Assembly: GCA_028287465.1 (NCBI GenBank)
Contig: JAQBPO010000050.1
Coordinates: 118,743-182,742 of the forward strand
Source of the DNA: Fibrobacterota bacterium
Lineage (GTDB): Bacteria; Fibrobacterota; Fibrobacteria; UBA11236
Reading direction: 5' to 3'
Length of the DNA: 64,000 nt
Shown: positions 8,948-17,028 of the stretch, one piece after another
Position numbering within the stretch: position 1 is the stretch's first letter
Layout of the letters: each line of letters opens with the position of its first letter
Made by a program: the position numbers and the translations under genes
Notes under the pieces: generated by a model
The model's input: the letters and a program-made list of their open reading frames with translations, nothing else
Told to the model about the DNA's origin: nothing
Databases searched by the model: none

Positions 8948-10657
8948 ATGCGGACGGCCGTTCTGTTCCTGGGAGCCTTCGCGGCCTGCGGCGGAGCGGC
9001 GGTGGACCTGGGCACCTATAAAGGTTGCGCGGCCAACGACGGGGAATTCAAGCAGACCCAACTCTGGAAAGGCCCCATGGTACCCAGCACGGACAGCGGG
9101 AACGGGGCGCTCAAGATGGCCCTGGTCGCCTCCGCCGACGGGCCTCCCGATATCTACTTCGTCCAGAAGCAGGGAACCATCAAGCGCTATAACGGCAAGG
9201 ACTCGACCGTGGATTCCCTGGGAACCATTCCCGTCGACTTCATGGCCGAATACGGCCTGGTCGGCATCGCCGCGCGCAGGGATTTCCGGAAGGATCCGGC
9301 CCTCTATGTCCTCTACTCCTTCCTGGAAGCGGACCGGACCCTTTCCTTCCGCCTCTCCCGCTTCAGGTTCAAGACCGGCCTTACCGGCCTGGACCCGGCT
9401 TCGGAGAAAATCCTCATCAAGATCCCGCGGAAAAGGGTCTCGTTCCATACAGGCGGCGCGATGGACTTCGACGAGTACGGGGACCTGTGGGTGGCCATCG
9501 GGGACAACCAGTTGACCGAACTGGGGCCGGGCAATACTGCGGATCTCCGCGGCGGCATCCTCCGCATCCATCCGGACGAATCGGCCAAGGGGTATTCCAT
9601 CCCCAGCGGGAACTTCGGCGAGCACCTTTCCAAATGGTTCAAGGCCCAGGGCAATGCCGATCTCGCCGCGCAATACGCGGATACCGCCAAGGTCAAGCCG
9701 GAGATCTACGTCAAGGGCACGCGCAACGCCTATACCATGACCCTCGATCCCGTGCGCCGTTGGGTGACCTGGGGCGATGTCGGTCCCGATCAGCAGAAAA
9801 TCTCAGAAGAGAACAACCTCGTCAAAGAGCCCTATTACATGGGTTGGCCCTACTTCGCCGGCGAAGAGGATATGGGCGGGGTGAGGCCTTACGATATCAC
9901 CATGCCGACCGGTGCCCTTCGCAGCGGGCCGATCAACAATGCGGCCATCACCGGCGTCAAACAGCTCCCTCCCATACGCGAACCGATCTTCGCGCGTCCG
10001 GAGGGCTGTACGGCTACCGGCCCGATTTTCAGGTACGACGGCTCCCTTAAAGGCGCGAACCAGTTCCCGCCCCAGTTCGACCGCAAATGGATGATCTCCG
10101 GGTGCGACAGCTATGGCTTCCATATCCTGACCCTGGATTCGGCGGGGGAGACGATCACCGCCCGGACCCAGATCTTTTCCACCATCCGCCCGCCCCGCAT
10201 GGTGGATTTGAAACAAGGACCGGACGGGGCCTTGTATTATCTCCAATGGGGATCCATCAGCGTGAATTCCGGGATCTTCCGGATCGATTATACGGGCGCC
10301 TGCAAGGACCCGGCGCTGCTTCCGGAAAAGGCGGGTTGCGCCACTCCCGGTTTCGACAACTACGATCCCAAGCTGCCCAAGGCGTTCAACAATCCGGCCC
10401 TATGCAAAGGCGGAACCGGACTTGCCGCGCCGCTCCGGGATGCCGGATGGCTGAAGGTCGATGGGCGCTCCATCTCCATCGAGGCGCAGGGGATCCATGC
10501 GCTGGAAATCCTGGACATCCGCGGAAGGATCGTATTCGGGATGGAAGGGGAGGGAGCCAAGACCTACCGGATGCCGCCCCTGGCCGCCCCGGCGGTGTAT
10601 CAGTTGAGGGTGAGGACCGATCTCGGCACCGTCATCCGCGGGATTTCCACGTTATGA
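8948..10657 (+). CDS. Secreted PQQ-type glucose/sorbosone dehydrogenase-like protein
   Basis: The 569-residue product has a signal peptide (MRTAVLFLGAFAACGGAA), then a six-bladed beta-propeller of the glucose/sorbosone dehydrogenase family (about residues 35-460). Family-type blocks are GGAMDFDEYGDLWVAIGDN, VKGTRNAYTMTLDP and VDLKQGPDGALYYLQWG. Such enzymes oxidise aldoses with pyrroloquinoline quinone outside the cytoplasm. Pairs of Cys (GCAAND, CKDPALLPEKAGC) suggest disulfides in an oxidising compartment. The C-terminus (about 500-569) is a sorting-like module with LEILDIRGRIVFG and AVYQLRVRTDLG. The ATG at 8948 lies 4 bp after the previous stop, and the stop at 10657 overlaps the next ATG (ATGA), so 7489-12258 is one operon. 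Confidence 0.85.
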   Translation: MRTAVLFLGAFAACGGAAVDLGTYKGCAANDGEFKQTQLWKGPMVPSTDSGNGALKMALVASADGPPDIYFVQKQGTIKRYNGKDSTVDSLGTIPVDFMAEYGLVGIAARRDFRKDPALYVLYSFLEADRTLSFRLSRFRFKTGLTGLDPASEKILIKIPRKRVSFHTGGAMDFDEYGDLWVAIGDNQLTELGPGNTADLRGGILRIHPDESAKGYSIPSGNFGEHLSKWFKAQGNADLAAQYADTAKVKPEIYVKGTRNAYTMTLDPVRRWVTWGDVGPDQQKISEENNLVKEPYYMGWPYFAGEEDMGGVRPYDITMPTGALRSGPINNAAITGVKQLPPIREPIFARPEGCTATGPIFRYDGSLKGANQFPPQFDRKWMISGCDSYGFHILTLDSAGETITARTQIFSTIRPPRMVDLKQGPDGALYYLQWGSISVNSGIFRIDYTGACKDPALLPEKAGCATPGFDNYDPKLPKAFNNPALCKGGTGLAAPLRDAGWLKVDGRSISIEAQGIHALEILDIRGRIVFGMEGEGAKTYRMPPLAAPAVYQLRVRTDLGTVIRGISTL

Positions 10658-12258
10658 AACGGAACTTTTTCCAGACTCCTTTCCAGACCCGATCCCGGTC
10701 TCCTTTGCGGACGGCCTTAGCTATCGGGTTGTCGCTTGCCGCGTCCGCATGGCCCGGCATCACTCCGAACCGGTTGTTCACGAGCAATATGGTCTTGCAG
10801 CATGGAATGGCCGTGCCGGTCTGGGGAACGGCATCCGCCGGCGAGACCGTCACCGTCAAGATCAAGAACCAGGTGAAAACGGCGGTCGCCGGCGCCGACG
10901 GGGCATGGAAGATCAAATTGGATTCCCTCGCGATCGGCGGGCCTTTCCAGATGGGGATCCAGGGAGCGGATACGGTTACCCTCGACAATGTCATGGTCGG
11001 CGAGGTGTGGCTCTGCTCGGGGCAATCGAACATGACCATCGGGATGGGCTCTTCCCACTACGACACCAAGGTCGAGGCGGTCGGGCTCGGCAACCTGAGG
11101 CTCTTCAGCCAGAAAAGCGATATCGCCGGGGTCGGGCCCTGGAACGTATGTTCTCCCGCGACGGCGGAACGGTTTCCCGCCACGGCGTTCTGGTTCGGGA
11201 GATTCCTCGCCGACTCCCTGAAAATCCCGATCGGGATAATCGTAGGGGCGGTGGGGGCCACCCTCATCGAAGAATGGATGTCGACGCAATCCATCCTCGA
11301 TGATCCGGATCTGGATACGGCCCAGGTCTTCTCCGGCGGCAGCGATGGGGGCTTCCCCGGCGGGAACAAGGGCGGCGGGCTCTACCGCAATATCATCGCT
11401 CCCCTGATCCCATTCTCCATCCGGGGGATAGCCTGGTACCAGGGCGAGTGGAATACGGCGGGGAACGCGCATCCGGAAAAGTACCAGGGACGGTTCGCGG
11501 AATTGATCCGAGGCTGGCGCAAGGAGTGGGGGCAAGGCGATCTCCCTTTCTATTTCGTGCAGCTCCCCAATTTCAAATCGACCAATGCCTGGCCCGCCAT
11601 CCGCGAAGCCCAAAGGCTCACCCGCAAATCCGTTCCGAACACCCAAATGGCCATCGCCATCGACCTGGGCGGCGGCGTCCCGGGTTTCCCGGACTCGACC
11701 GAACTCCACCCGCGGAACAAGAAGGACGTGGGGTACCGGCTCGCCCTGCCGGCCTTGGCGAACATCTACGGGCATGCCATCCCCGCGCCTTCCGGTCCGC
11801 TTTTCAAGAGCCTTTTCGTGCGCAATGATACCGCGCATCTGGCCTTCGATTATACCGGCTCGGGATTGATGGCCAAGACCGGGGTCCTGGGAGGGTTCGA
11901 AATCGCCGCGGTGAACGACACCCATTTCGTCGCGGCCTCCGCGAGCATCGCGGGAAAGGAGGTGGTCGTCTGGAAAAGCGGGAGCAAGGTGACGCGGGTG
12001 CGGTACGCCTGGGATTCCGATCCGGATGCGAGCCTTTACAATAAGGAAGGGTTGCCCGCGGCCCCGTTCCAGACCTATATCACGGATGTTACCGGTGTTT
12101 CAAAAAAGGATATCGACCCCGACCACGCGGCTGGGAATCCACGGGTCTTAGACGACACGAAACGGTTCGACCCGGCAGGACGTCTTTTCCGGATTCCCAT
12201 GGGCGGTCCGTTCTGCGAAGGGGTCTACTATATGAGACCTGTCACCCAGGCCCGCTGA
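10654..12258 (+). CDS. Sialate O-acetylesterase-like SGNH esterase
   Basis: The start at 10654 overlaps the previous stop in an ATGA, implying coupled translation. The 534-residue product has a signal peptide with a basic N-terminus (residues 1-34), then LFTSNMVLQHGMAVPVWGTA, the opening of sialate O-acetylesterase-type proteins. Its SASA catalytic domain carries GEVWLCSGQSNM (nucleophile Ser near residue 124), GIAWYQGEWN near 258 and DSTELHPRNKKDVG (Asp/His) near 348. The usual WYQGESN block reads WYQGEWN here. It should deacetylate sugars on polysaccharide or glycoprotein. It is the second of three SGNH esterases in this region. No obvious sorting tail is present; the C-terminus is a beta domain ending in GVYYMRP. 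Confidence 0.88.
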   Translation: MKRNFFQTPFQTRSRSPLRTALAIGLSLAASAWPGITPNRLFTSNMVLQHGMAVPVWGTASAGETVTVKIKNQVKTAVAGADGAWKIKLDSLAIGGPFQMGIQGADTVTLDNVMVGEVWLCSGQSNMTIGMGSSHYDTKVEAVGLGNLRLFSQKSDIAGVGPWNVCSPATAERFPATAFWFGRFLADSLKIPIGIIVGAVGATLIEEWMSTQSILDDPDLDTAQVFSGGSDGGFPGGNKGGGLYRNIIAPLIPFSIRGIAWYQGEWNTAGNAHPEKYQGRFAELIRGWRKEWGQGDLPFYFVQLPNFKSTNAWPAIREAQRLTRKSVPNTQMAIAIDLGGGVPGFPDSTELHPRNKKDVGYRLALPALANIYGHAIPAPSGPLFKSLFVRNDTAHLAFDYTGSGLMAKTGVLGGFEIAAVNDTHFVAASASIAGKEVVVWKSGSKVTRVRYAWDSDPDASLYNKEGLPAAPFQTYITDVTGVSKKDIDPDHAAGNPRVLDDTKRFDPAGRLFRIPMGGPFCEGVYYMRPVTQAR

Positions 12259-12430
12259 TTCCTCTTCCCCGAGAAGCCTAGAGTGGCGCCGGAGTCGGCT
12301 TCGCCTCCGCCTCCGCCAACATATTCGGGGTCTACCGCACAAGGATCTATCTTTCAAGCTCGTGGTCAATTCCACGTCGCCTGGCGTGGTTATCGATCCG
12401 TTCCGGGCCAAACCTTGAAGCGGAGCATCA

Positions 12431-12916
12431 ATGAGGTTGAAACAGTCGGTGTTCGGACTGGCCATGGCGTGCCTGCTGGCGCTCGAAGGATGTATCGGGA
12501 GCGAGGAGGACGGTTACCCCGCCCTGGACAGGAAGAAAGCCATCGGTTGCTGGGTGCAGAATCCGGGAAGGAATGCGGCTGAATGCGCCGAGTTCTGCCT
12601 TTCCGCGACCGGGGCCGAGTACATGAAATTCGTATACACGCCCGGACCGGATGGGAAAATCCGCTTCGCGGAGCTCTTCGGAACCTACGTCCTTTCCGGC
12701 GACAACGTAATGACGGGTTCCCATCTGAGCCGGAACAACGTGGATAACCGTTCGGATTCATCGCGTTCGGAGGGAAGTTACACGATCATCCGGGATACCC
12801 TCAACGCCATCAGCCCCAATGGGGTCTTGGATCCTTATGCGCACCGGGACACCGTCAACAATTGCGGGCCGCATTGGCAATTGTTCCCAAGGCCGGCGGA
12901 TTGGGAGCTGCCTTGA
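12431..12916 (+). CDS. Putative lipoprotein, unknown family
   Basis: I do not recognise the family. The 161-residue product begins MRLKQSVFGLAMACLLALEGC, a lipoprotein signal peptide with lipobox LEGC and lipidated Cys21, so it should be membrane-anchored. The mature part has four further Cys residues, including the cluster CWVQNPGRNAAECAEFC, and a beta-rich body. It sits just upstream of the TIGR02147 regulator and follows the esterase operon by 172 bp. A second lipoprotein lies on the other side of the regulator, so this could be part of the same surface unit. Confidence 0.65.
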   Translation: MRLKQSVFGLAMACLLALEGCIGSEEDGYPALDRKKAIGCWVQNPGRNAAECAEFCLSATGAEYMKFVYTPGPDGKIRFAELFGTYVLSGDNVMTGSHLSRNNVDNRSDSSRSEGSYTIIRDTLNAISPNGVLDPYAHRDTVNNCGPHWQLFPRPADWELP

Positions 12917-13002
12917 AATCCATGCGGATTGCGACTCCGGCGGTCCACTCGTTCTGATTACTGATAGGCGCGGAATGCCGCCTGTTATTATGTTAGCATC
13001 CT

Positions 13003-13824
13003 ATGGATATCTTCGCCTATTCGGACTACAGGCTGCTCCTCAAAGATCTCTACCAGGAGCGGAAGGGGAAAGATCCGAAATTCTCCCATCGGTTCATCGC
13101 CCTGAAGGCCGGTTTCAAATCGGCCGGGTTCTTCTACCAGATCGTAAAGGGCAAGACGAACATATCCATGCAATCGGCCTTGGCCTTGGCCGCGGTCTTC
13201 AAGCTCAAACCCGCCGAGGTGGAGTACTTCGAGAACCTCGTCCAATTCAACCAATCGAAAACCCAATCGGACAAGCAGCACTTCTTCCGTAAGATCGCGG
13301 CGGTGAAGAAGGGGAAATCGAAGACCCTGGACGAGCGGCACCATGAATTGTTCACGCAATGGTATTATTTCGCCGTGCGGGAATTGCTGGCCATCCAGAA
13401 ATTCAAAGGCGATTACAAGAAGCTGGCGGAGGCCTTGATCCCGCCCATATCCCCCGCGGAAGCGCGCCAGGCCATCAAGGTCCTGGAGAAGCTGGGCCTG
13501 GTCCGGATCACGCCGTCGGGCGGATTCGAAAGGTCGGATGCGGTCATCTCCACCGGGGACTTCTGGTCCTCCGTGGCCATCACCAAGTTCCAGATGGACA
13601 CCACCGAGTTGGCCAGGCAAAGCTTCGATCGCGTGCCTTCGGAGCTCAGGAACCATTCGACCTTGACCTTGAGCATCTCGAACGGGGAATATCTCCAGAT
13701 AAAGGAGGAGCTCGCCAAACTCAGGAAGCGGCTCCTGGAGTTGGCGAAGGGCTCGCTCCTTCCCGATAGGATCTACCAGATCAACCTGAACGTTTTCCCC
13801 CTTTCACAGGTGCAGGATGCCTAG
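13003..13824 (+). CDS. TIGR02147-family regulator (Fibrobacter-type)
   Basis: This 273-residue cytoplasmic protein belongs to TIGR02147, a paralogous family described from Fibrobacter succinogenes. The diagnostic N-terminus is IFAYSDYRLLLKDLYQERK, followed by FSHRFIALKAGFKSAGFFYQIVKGKTN (a helix-turn-helix-like segment) and the C-terminal DUF4423-type helical region with ISPAEARQAIKVLEKLGLV, a winged-helix-like block. A role as DNA-binding regulator is inferred from these helices. The last 8 bases overlap the start of the DUF2341/LamG lipoprotein gene, so the two are translationally coupled. This gene is the best taxonomic marker in the window. Confidence 0.88.
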   Translation: MDIFAYSDYRLLLKDLYQERKGKDPKFSHRFIALKAGFKSAGFFYQIVKGKTNISMQSALALAAVFKLKPAEVEYFENLVQFNQSKTQSDKQHFFRKIAAVKKGKSKTLDERHHELFTQWYYFAVRELLAIQKFKGDYKKLAEALIPPISPAEARQAIKVLEKLGLVRITPSGGFERSDAVISTGDFWSSVAITKFQMDTTELARQSFDRVPSELRNHSTLTLSISNGEYLQIKEELAKLRKRLLELAKGSLLPDRIYQINLNVFPLSQVQDA

Positions 13825-15520
13825 ATCCGGCGCATGCCTTTTCGCCCTAGCCCTTCTCCTGGCGGGTTTCCTCAACGGATGCCTGATCGGCGGCCCCTCT
13901 TCGAAGGACAGGCTGGCCGGCGGCGGCGGAATGGAAACCACGGGCGGTTCCATCTATTCCTCGAAGGGGAATTCACAAGGCGCCAGGATCCGGCTGATTC
14001 CCGCGGGATACAATCCCATGGTTTCGGGGTCCTTCCCGGATTCCCTGGAGACGATCACCCGGGCCGACGGCACCTTCCTATTGCGGAACGTGCGTCCGGG
14101 CCTCTACAACCTGGATGCATGGCAGCCCAGCGACGGCACGCGCTTTTTCAAGGCCGGTATATCCATTACCGTCGATGGAACCGCCCGGGCTCCGGACACC
14201 TTGCGGGAACCTTCCCGGATACGGTTCGATTTGAGCGGGAGCGGCGTAGACCGCGGCATCATTTACCAGATAGGGACGACCCTGAAGCTCGGGTTCAAGT
14301 TGGAAGCGGGAGGAGACAGCGTCCTGATCCTGGACTCGGTGCCTCCCGGGACCCTGCCGCCCTTCTTCTTAACGGACACGGTCCCGTATCCCTTGCCCGT
14401 GAAATTGACGGGGGATAGCGTCCGGACCGTTCCTGGAGGCTTGCTCAATGCCTTGACCCGAGCCCCCTGGGAACCGTTGGGGACCTGGCGGATCGATGCG
14501 GGTCCTACGGGCATGTCCCTCTCCGAGGACGTTACGGGGTATCCGCTGCTGGTCCGGCTCACGCGGGAGCAATTCGATTTCGATCGCGTCCGTCCTCCGG
14601 GAGAAGGACTCATCTTCCTGGACAAGGCGGGCGGGCGGCTGCCCTATCAAATCGAAAGCTGGGATGCCGGGCTGGGGAAGGCCACGGTATGGGTCGGAAC
14701 GGGGATCGTGAAGGGCGGGGTGGATGGACAGGACATCGGGATGTACTGGGGCCGTGCCGATTCAGGAGCCGGACGCCCGAAACCGGACGTATTCGATACG
14801 GCTGCCGGACTGATCAGCGCTTGGCATTTGATCGGTGGGGATACGGGCCGGAGCGATCCGGTCCTACCGGATGCGTCCCCTTCCGGCCTTGCCCTAACGG
14901 GAAAGGACATGGCGCCCGAAGCGGCCGATTCCGGCTTGATCGCGGGAGCCCAGCGTTTCAACGGGGACAGCAGCCTCCTGAGGCGGAATGGAACCTCCTT
15001 CGCCTGGCGCGGCGCATTGATGGTGACCGCTTGGTTCACCCGGGAATTCGGGGCCGGGGCCGCCGAGCATTACACCCTCTTCTCCAAATGGGATCAGCCG
15101 ACGCACTCGGGATTCCTTCTGGGATACGACTCGGATACCCGGGGGCTGCGCTTCACCTTGGGGCTTCCCGACTCCTCCGATACGAGCCGCGTGCTCGAGA
15201 AGCGGAACTTCACTTTCGCCCCGGGGGAGTGGCATCAGGTCGCGGCCGGATACGACGGCATGAGGGCGACCTTGTACGTGGATGGCGTATTGGCGGTCCA
15301 GGCCGATTCCGTTTTCCGGCCCCTCGCGGACAATGCCCTGGATTTCCTCATCGGCGCCCGGAATGCGGATGGGCCGGGAAATCCGGTAGCGGACTTCCTG
15401 AAGGGAAGGGTGGATGAAGCACGCGTCTTCCGGGCCGTCAAATCGCCCGATTGGGTCAAGCTCGACTTCCTGACGCAGAAGCCGGGAGCCGTCTACCCGC
15501 GGTGGATACCGCGCCCTTAG
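13817..15520 (+). CDS. Surface lipoprotein with DUF2341 and LamG domains
   Basis: The 567-residue product begins with a lipoprotein signal peptide (LFALALLLAGFLNGC, lipidated Cys near residue 22). A carboxypeptidase-regulatory-like module follows (about 40-110; ITRADGTFLLRNVRPGLYNLDAW). A DUF2341 domain comes next (about 230-350; VTGYPLLVRLTREQFDF and DIGMYWGRADSG), and then a LamG/concanavalin-type domain (about 360-560; AQRFNGDSS, VTAWFTREF, WHQVAAGYDGMRATLYVDG, GRVDEARVF). DUF2341 plus LamG is typical of surface proteins that bind carbohydrate or other ligands. Its ATG lies inside the end of the TIGR02147 gene, suggesting that regulator and lipoprotein are made together and may act as a unit. 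Confidence 0.85.
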   Translation: MPRSGACLFALALLLAGFLNGCLIGGPSSKDRLAGGGGMETTGGSIYSSKGNSQGARIRLIPAGYNPMVSGSFPDSLETITRADGTFLLRNVRPGLYNLDAWQPSDGTRFFKAGISITVDGTARAPDTLREPSRIRFDLSGSGVDRGIIYQIGTTLKLGFKLEAGGDSVLILDSVPPGTLPPFFLTDTVPYPLPVKLTGDSVRTVPGGLLNALTRAPWEPLGTWRIDAGPTGMSLSEDVTGYPLLVRLTREQFDFDRVRPPGEGLIFLDKAGGRLPYQIESWDAGLGKATVWVGTGIVKGGVDGQDIGMYWGRADSGAGRPKPDVFDTAAGLISAWHLIGGDTGRSDPVLPDASPSGLALTGKDMAPEAADSGLIAGAQRFNGDSSLLRRNGTSFAWRGALMVTAWFTREFGAGAAEHYTLFSKWDQPTHSGFLLGYDSDTRGLRFTLGLPDSSDTSRVLEKRNFTFAPGEWHQVAAGYDGMRATLYVDGVLAVQADSVFRPLADNALDFLIGARNADGPGNPVADFLKGRVDEARVFRAVKSPDWVKLDFLTQKPGAVYPRWIPRP

Positions 15521-15636
15521 GGCTCCTTTCCCCGACCATTGCCACGATACGGTCTTTTCCGGCCGGGCGCCAAAGCAAAACACGGACAGGGCGGGCTGGA
15601 ATATTTTCCCCCATGTAACCCTTTTGCAAGGTGCGC

Positions 15637-17004
15637 ATGAAAACCTCCGCCGTCCTGTACACCGCGCTCGCCCTCTCCGCCTTCGCCCATGGCGCCGCGC
15701 CCATCCGGTGGGCCTGCATCGGAAACAGCATCACCCAGGGTTCCAACGGCCCTTCCTACGTGACCCGGCTTTCCGCCCTCCTGGGAGAAGGGTATCTGCT
15801 TGAGAACGACGGCGTTTCCGGCAATACCTTGCTGAAAAAAGGGGATAACCCTTATTGGAAGAACGGCAGGTTGCCGAACGTTTTCGCTTTCCGTCCGGAC
15901 ATCATCTCGATCAAGTTGGGCACGAACGACAGCAAGCCCTGGAACTGGAAATACGGGTCCGAATTCGAGGCGGATTTGATCGCCCTGGTCGACACCCTGG
16001 CGGCCATGCCGTCGCATCCCCGGATCTGGCTGGTCCTGCCCTGCCCGAGTTTCCCGAACAACTTCGCCATAGACGATGCCGTCATCTCCAACGGGATCAT
16101 CCCGGTGATACGCAAGGTGGCGGCAGCCAAGGGGTTGGATCTGATCGATGCCAACACGCCGTTGAAAGGCCATCCCGAGCTGTTCGGTGACGGGGTGCAT
16201 CCCAATCCGGCGGGCGCGGATGCCATCGCCGGCGCTTTCCACCGCGCTTACGCGGGCATGACCGCACCGACCGCCCCGCCGTACCGCATCCATTGCGGCG
16301 GCCCCGATTTCAAGGATGCGGATGGCCACGAGTGGGTATCCGACGCGGCTTTCGCCATGGGAGGGAGCCTATCGGGATTCACCGGGACGGTAGAGGGGAC
16401 CGGCATGCCGGGACTCTATCTTTCCGAAAGGTGGGACAATGGTTTCGCCCGGGACATGGCTTTCGAATACCCGGCAACGGACGCGCGCCGGTACCTGGTG
16501 CGCCTGCACTTCGCGGAAACGCATGCCCCCGCGGCTTCCATCGGTGCGAGGATCTTCAGCATCCGCATCAACGGGGAACCGGCGCTGGACAGCCTGGACA
16601 TCTTCGAGGAAGCGGGATTCTCCAAGGCGCTGGTGAAGGAATTCCGGACCGTGCCCGTGGACGGGAAGATCAGCATCCGCTTCGAGAGCATCAAGGATGC
16701 GGCGAAGATCAACGGGATGGAAATACTGGCCGATTCCACGGTAGCGGTAGGGTCGACCGGGGGGCGCCTTCAGGCGAACGCGCTCTCGGCATCCTCATCC
16801 GGATCGGGTACCCTCACGGTCGGTATTTCCTCCCTGGGATCGTATCGGCTCAAAGTCCTGGATCCGCGCGGACGGTTATGCGGCTTCCGCCGAGGCCGGG
16901 CGGGGGAAATGCAGGTTTTCCGCGGTCTGCGGACCGGTGTCTATCTCCTGGAGGCCGAGGTCGGGAGCGGCACGCTGAGACGGCGCTTCACCTTGGTCGA
17001 TTAG
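15637..17004 (+). CDS. Secreted SGNH/GDSL esterase with malectin domain
   Basis: The 455-residue product has a signal peptide (MKTSAVLYTALALSAFAHGAA), then an SGNH hydrolase domain (about 23-205). Its catalytic blocks are CIGNSITQG (nucleophile Ser), VSGNT, KLGTNDSKPWNW and DGVHPNPAG (Asp and His). A malectin-like sugar-binding domain follows (about 215-365; RIHCGGPDFKDADGHEW, YLVRLHFAETHA, IFSIRINGEPALDSLDI, GMEIL). The last 75 residues are a sorting-like tail (YRLKVLDPRGRL, GVYLLEAEVGSG). It should deacylate a glycan that the malectin domain holds. An AAGGTG sequence precedes the ATG at 15637. The GH5 gene follows in the same direction after 24 bp, so they probably share a transcript. Confidence 0.88.
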   Translation: MKTSAVLYTALALSAFAHGAAPIRWACIGNSITQGSNGPSYVTRLSALLGEGYLLENDGVSGNTLLKKGDNPYWKNGRLPNVFAFRPDIISIKLGTNDSKPWNWKYGSEFEADLIALVDTLAAMPSHPRIWLVLPCPSFPNNFAIDDAVISNGIIPVIRKVAAAKGLDLIDANTPLKGHPELFGDGVHPNPAGADAIAGAFHRAYAGMTAPTAPPYRIHCGGPDFKDADGHEWVSDAAFAMGGSLSGFTGTVEGTGMPGLYLSERWDNGFARDMAFEYPATDARRYLVRLHFAETHAPAASIGARIFSIRINGEPALDSLDIFEEAGFSKALVKEFRTVPVDGKISIRFESIKDAAKINGMEILADSTVAVGSTGGRLQANALSASSSGSGTLTVGISSLGSYRLKVLDPRGRLCGFRRGRAGEMQVFRGLRTGVYLLEAEVGSGTLRRRFTLVD

Positions 17005-17028
17005 GTTCCATCTGAAATGAGGGGTTAC

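Noticed and set aside
10087..10653. N-terminal extension of the second SGNH esterase
   Set aside because: It is a shadow of the sugar dehydrogenase gene; a normal signal peptide begins at 10654.
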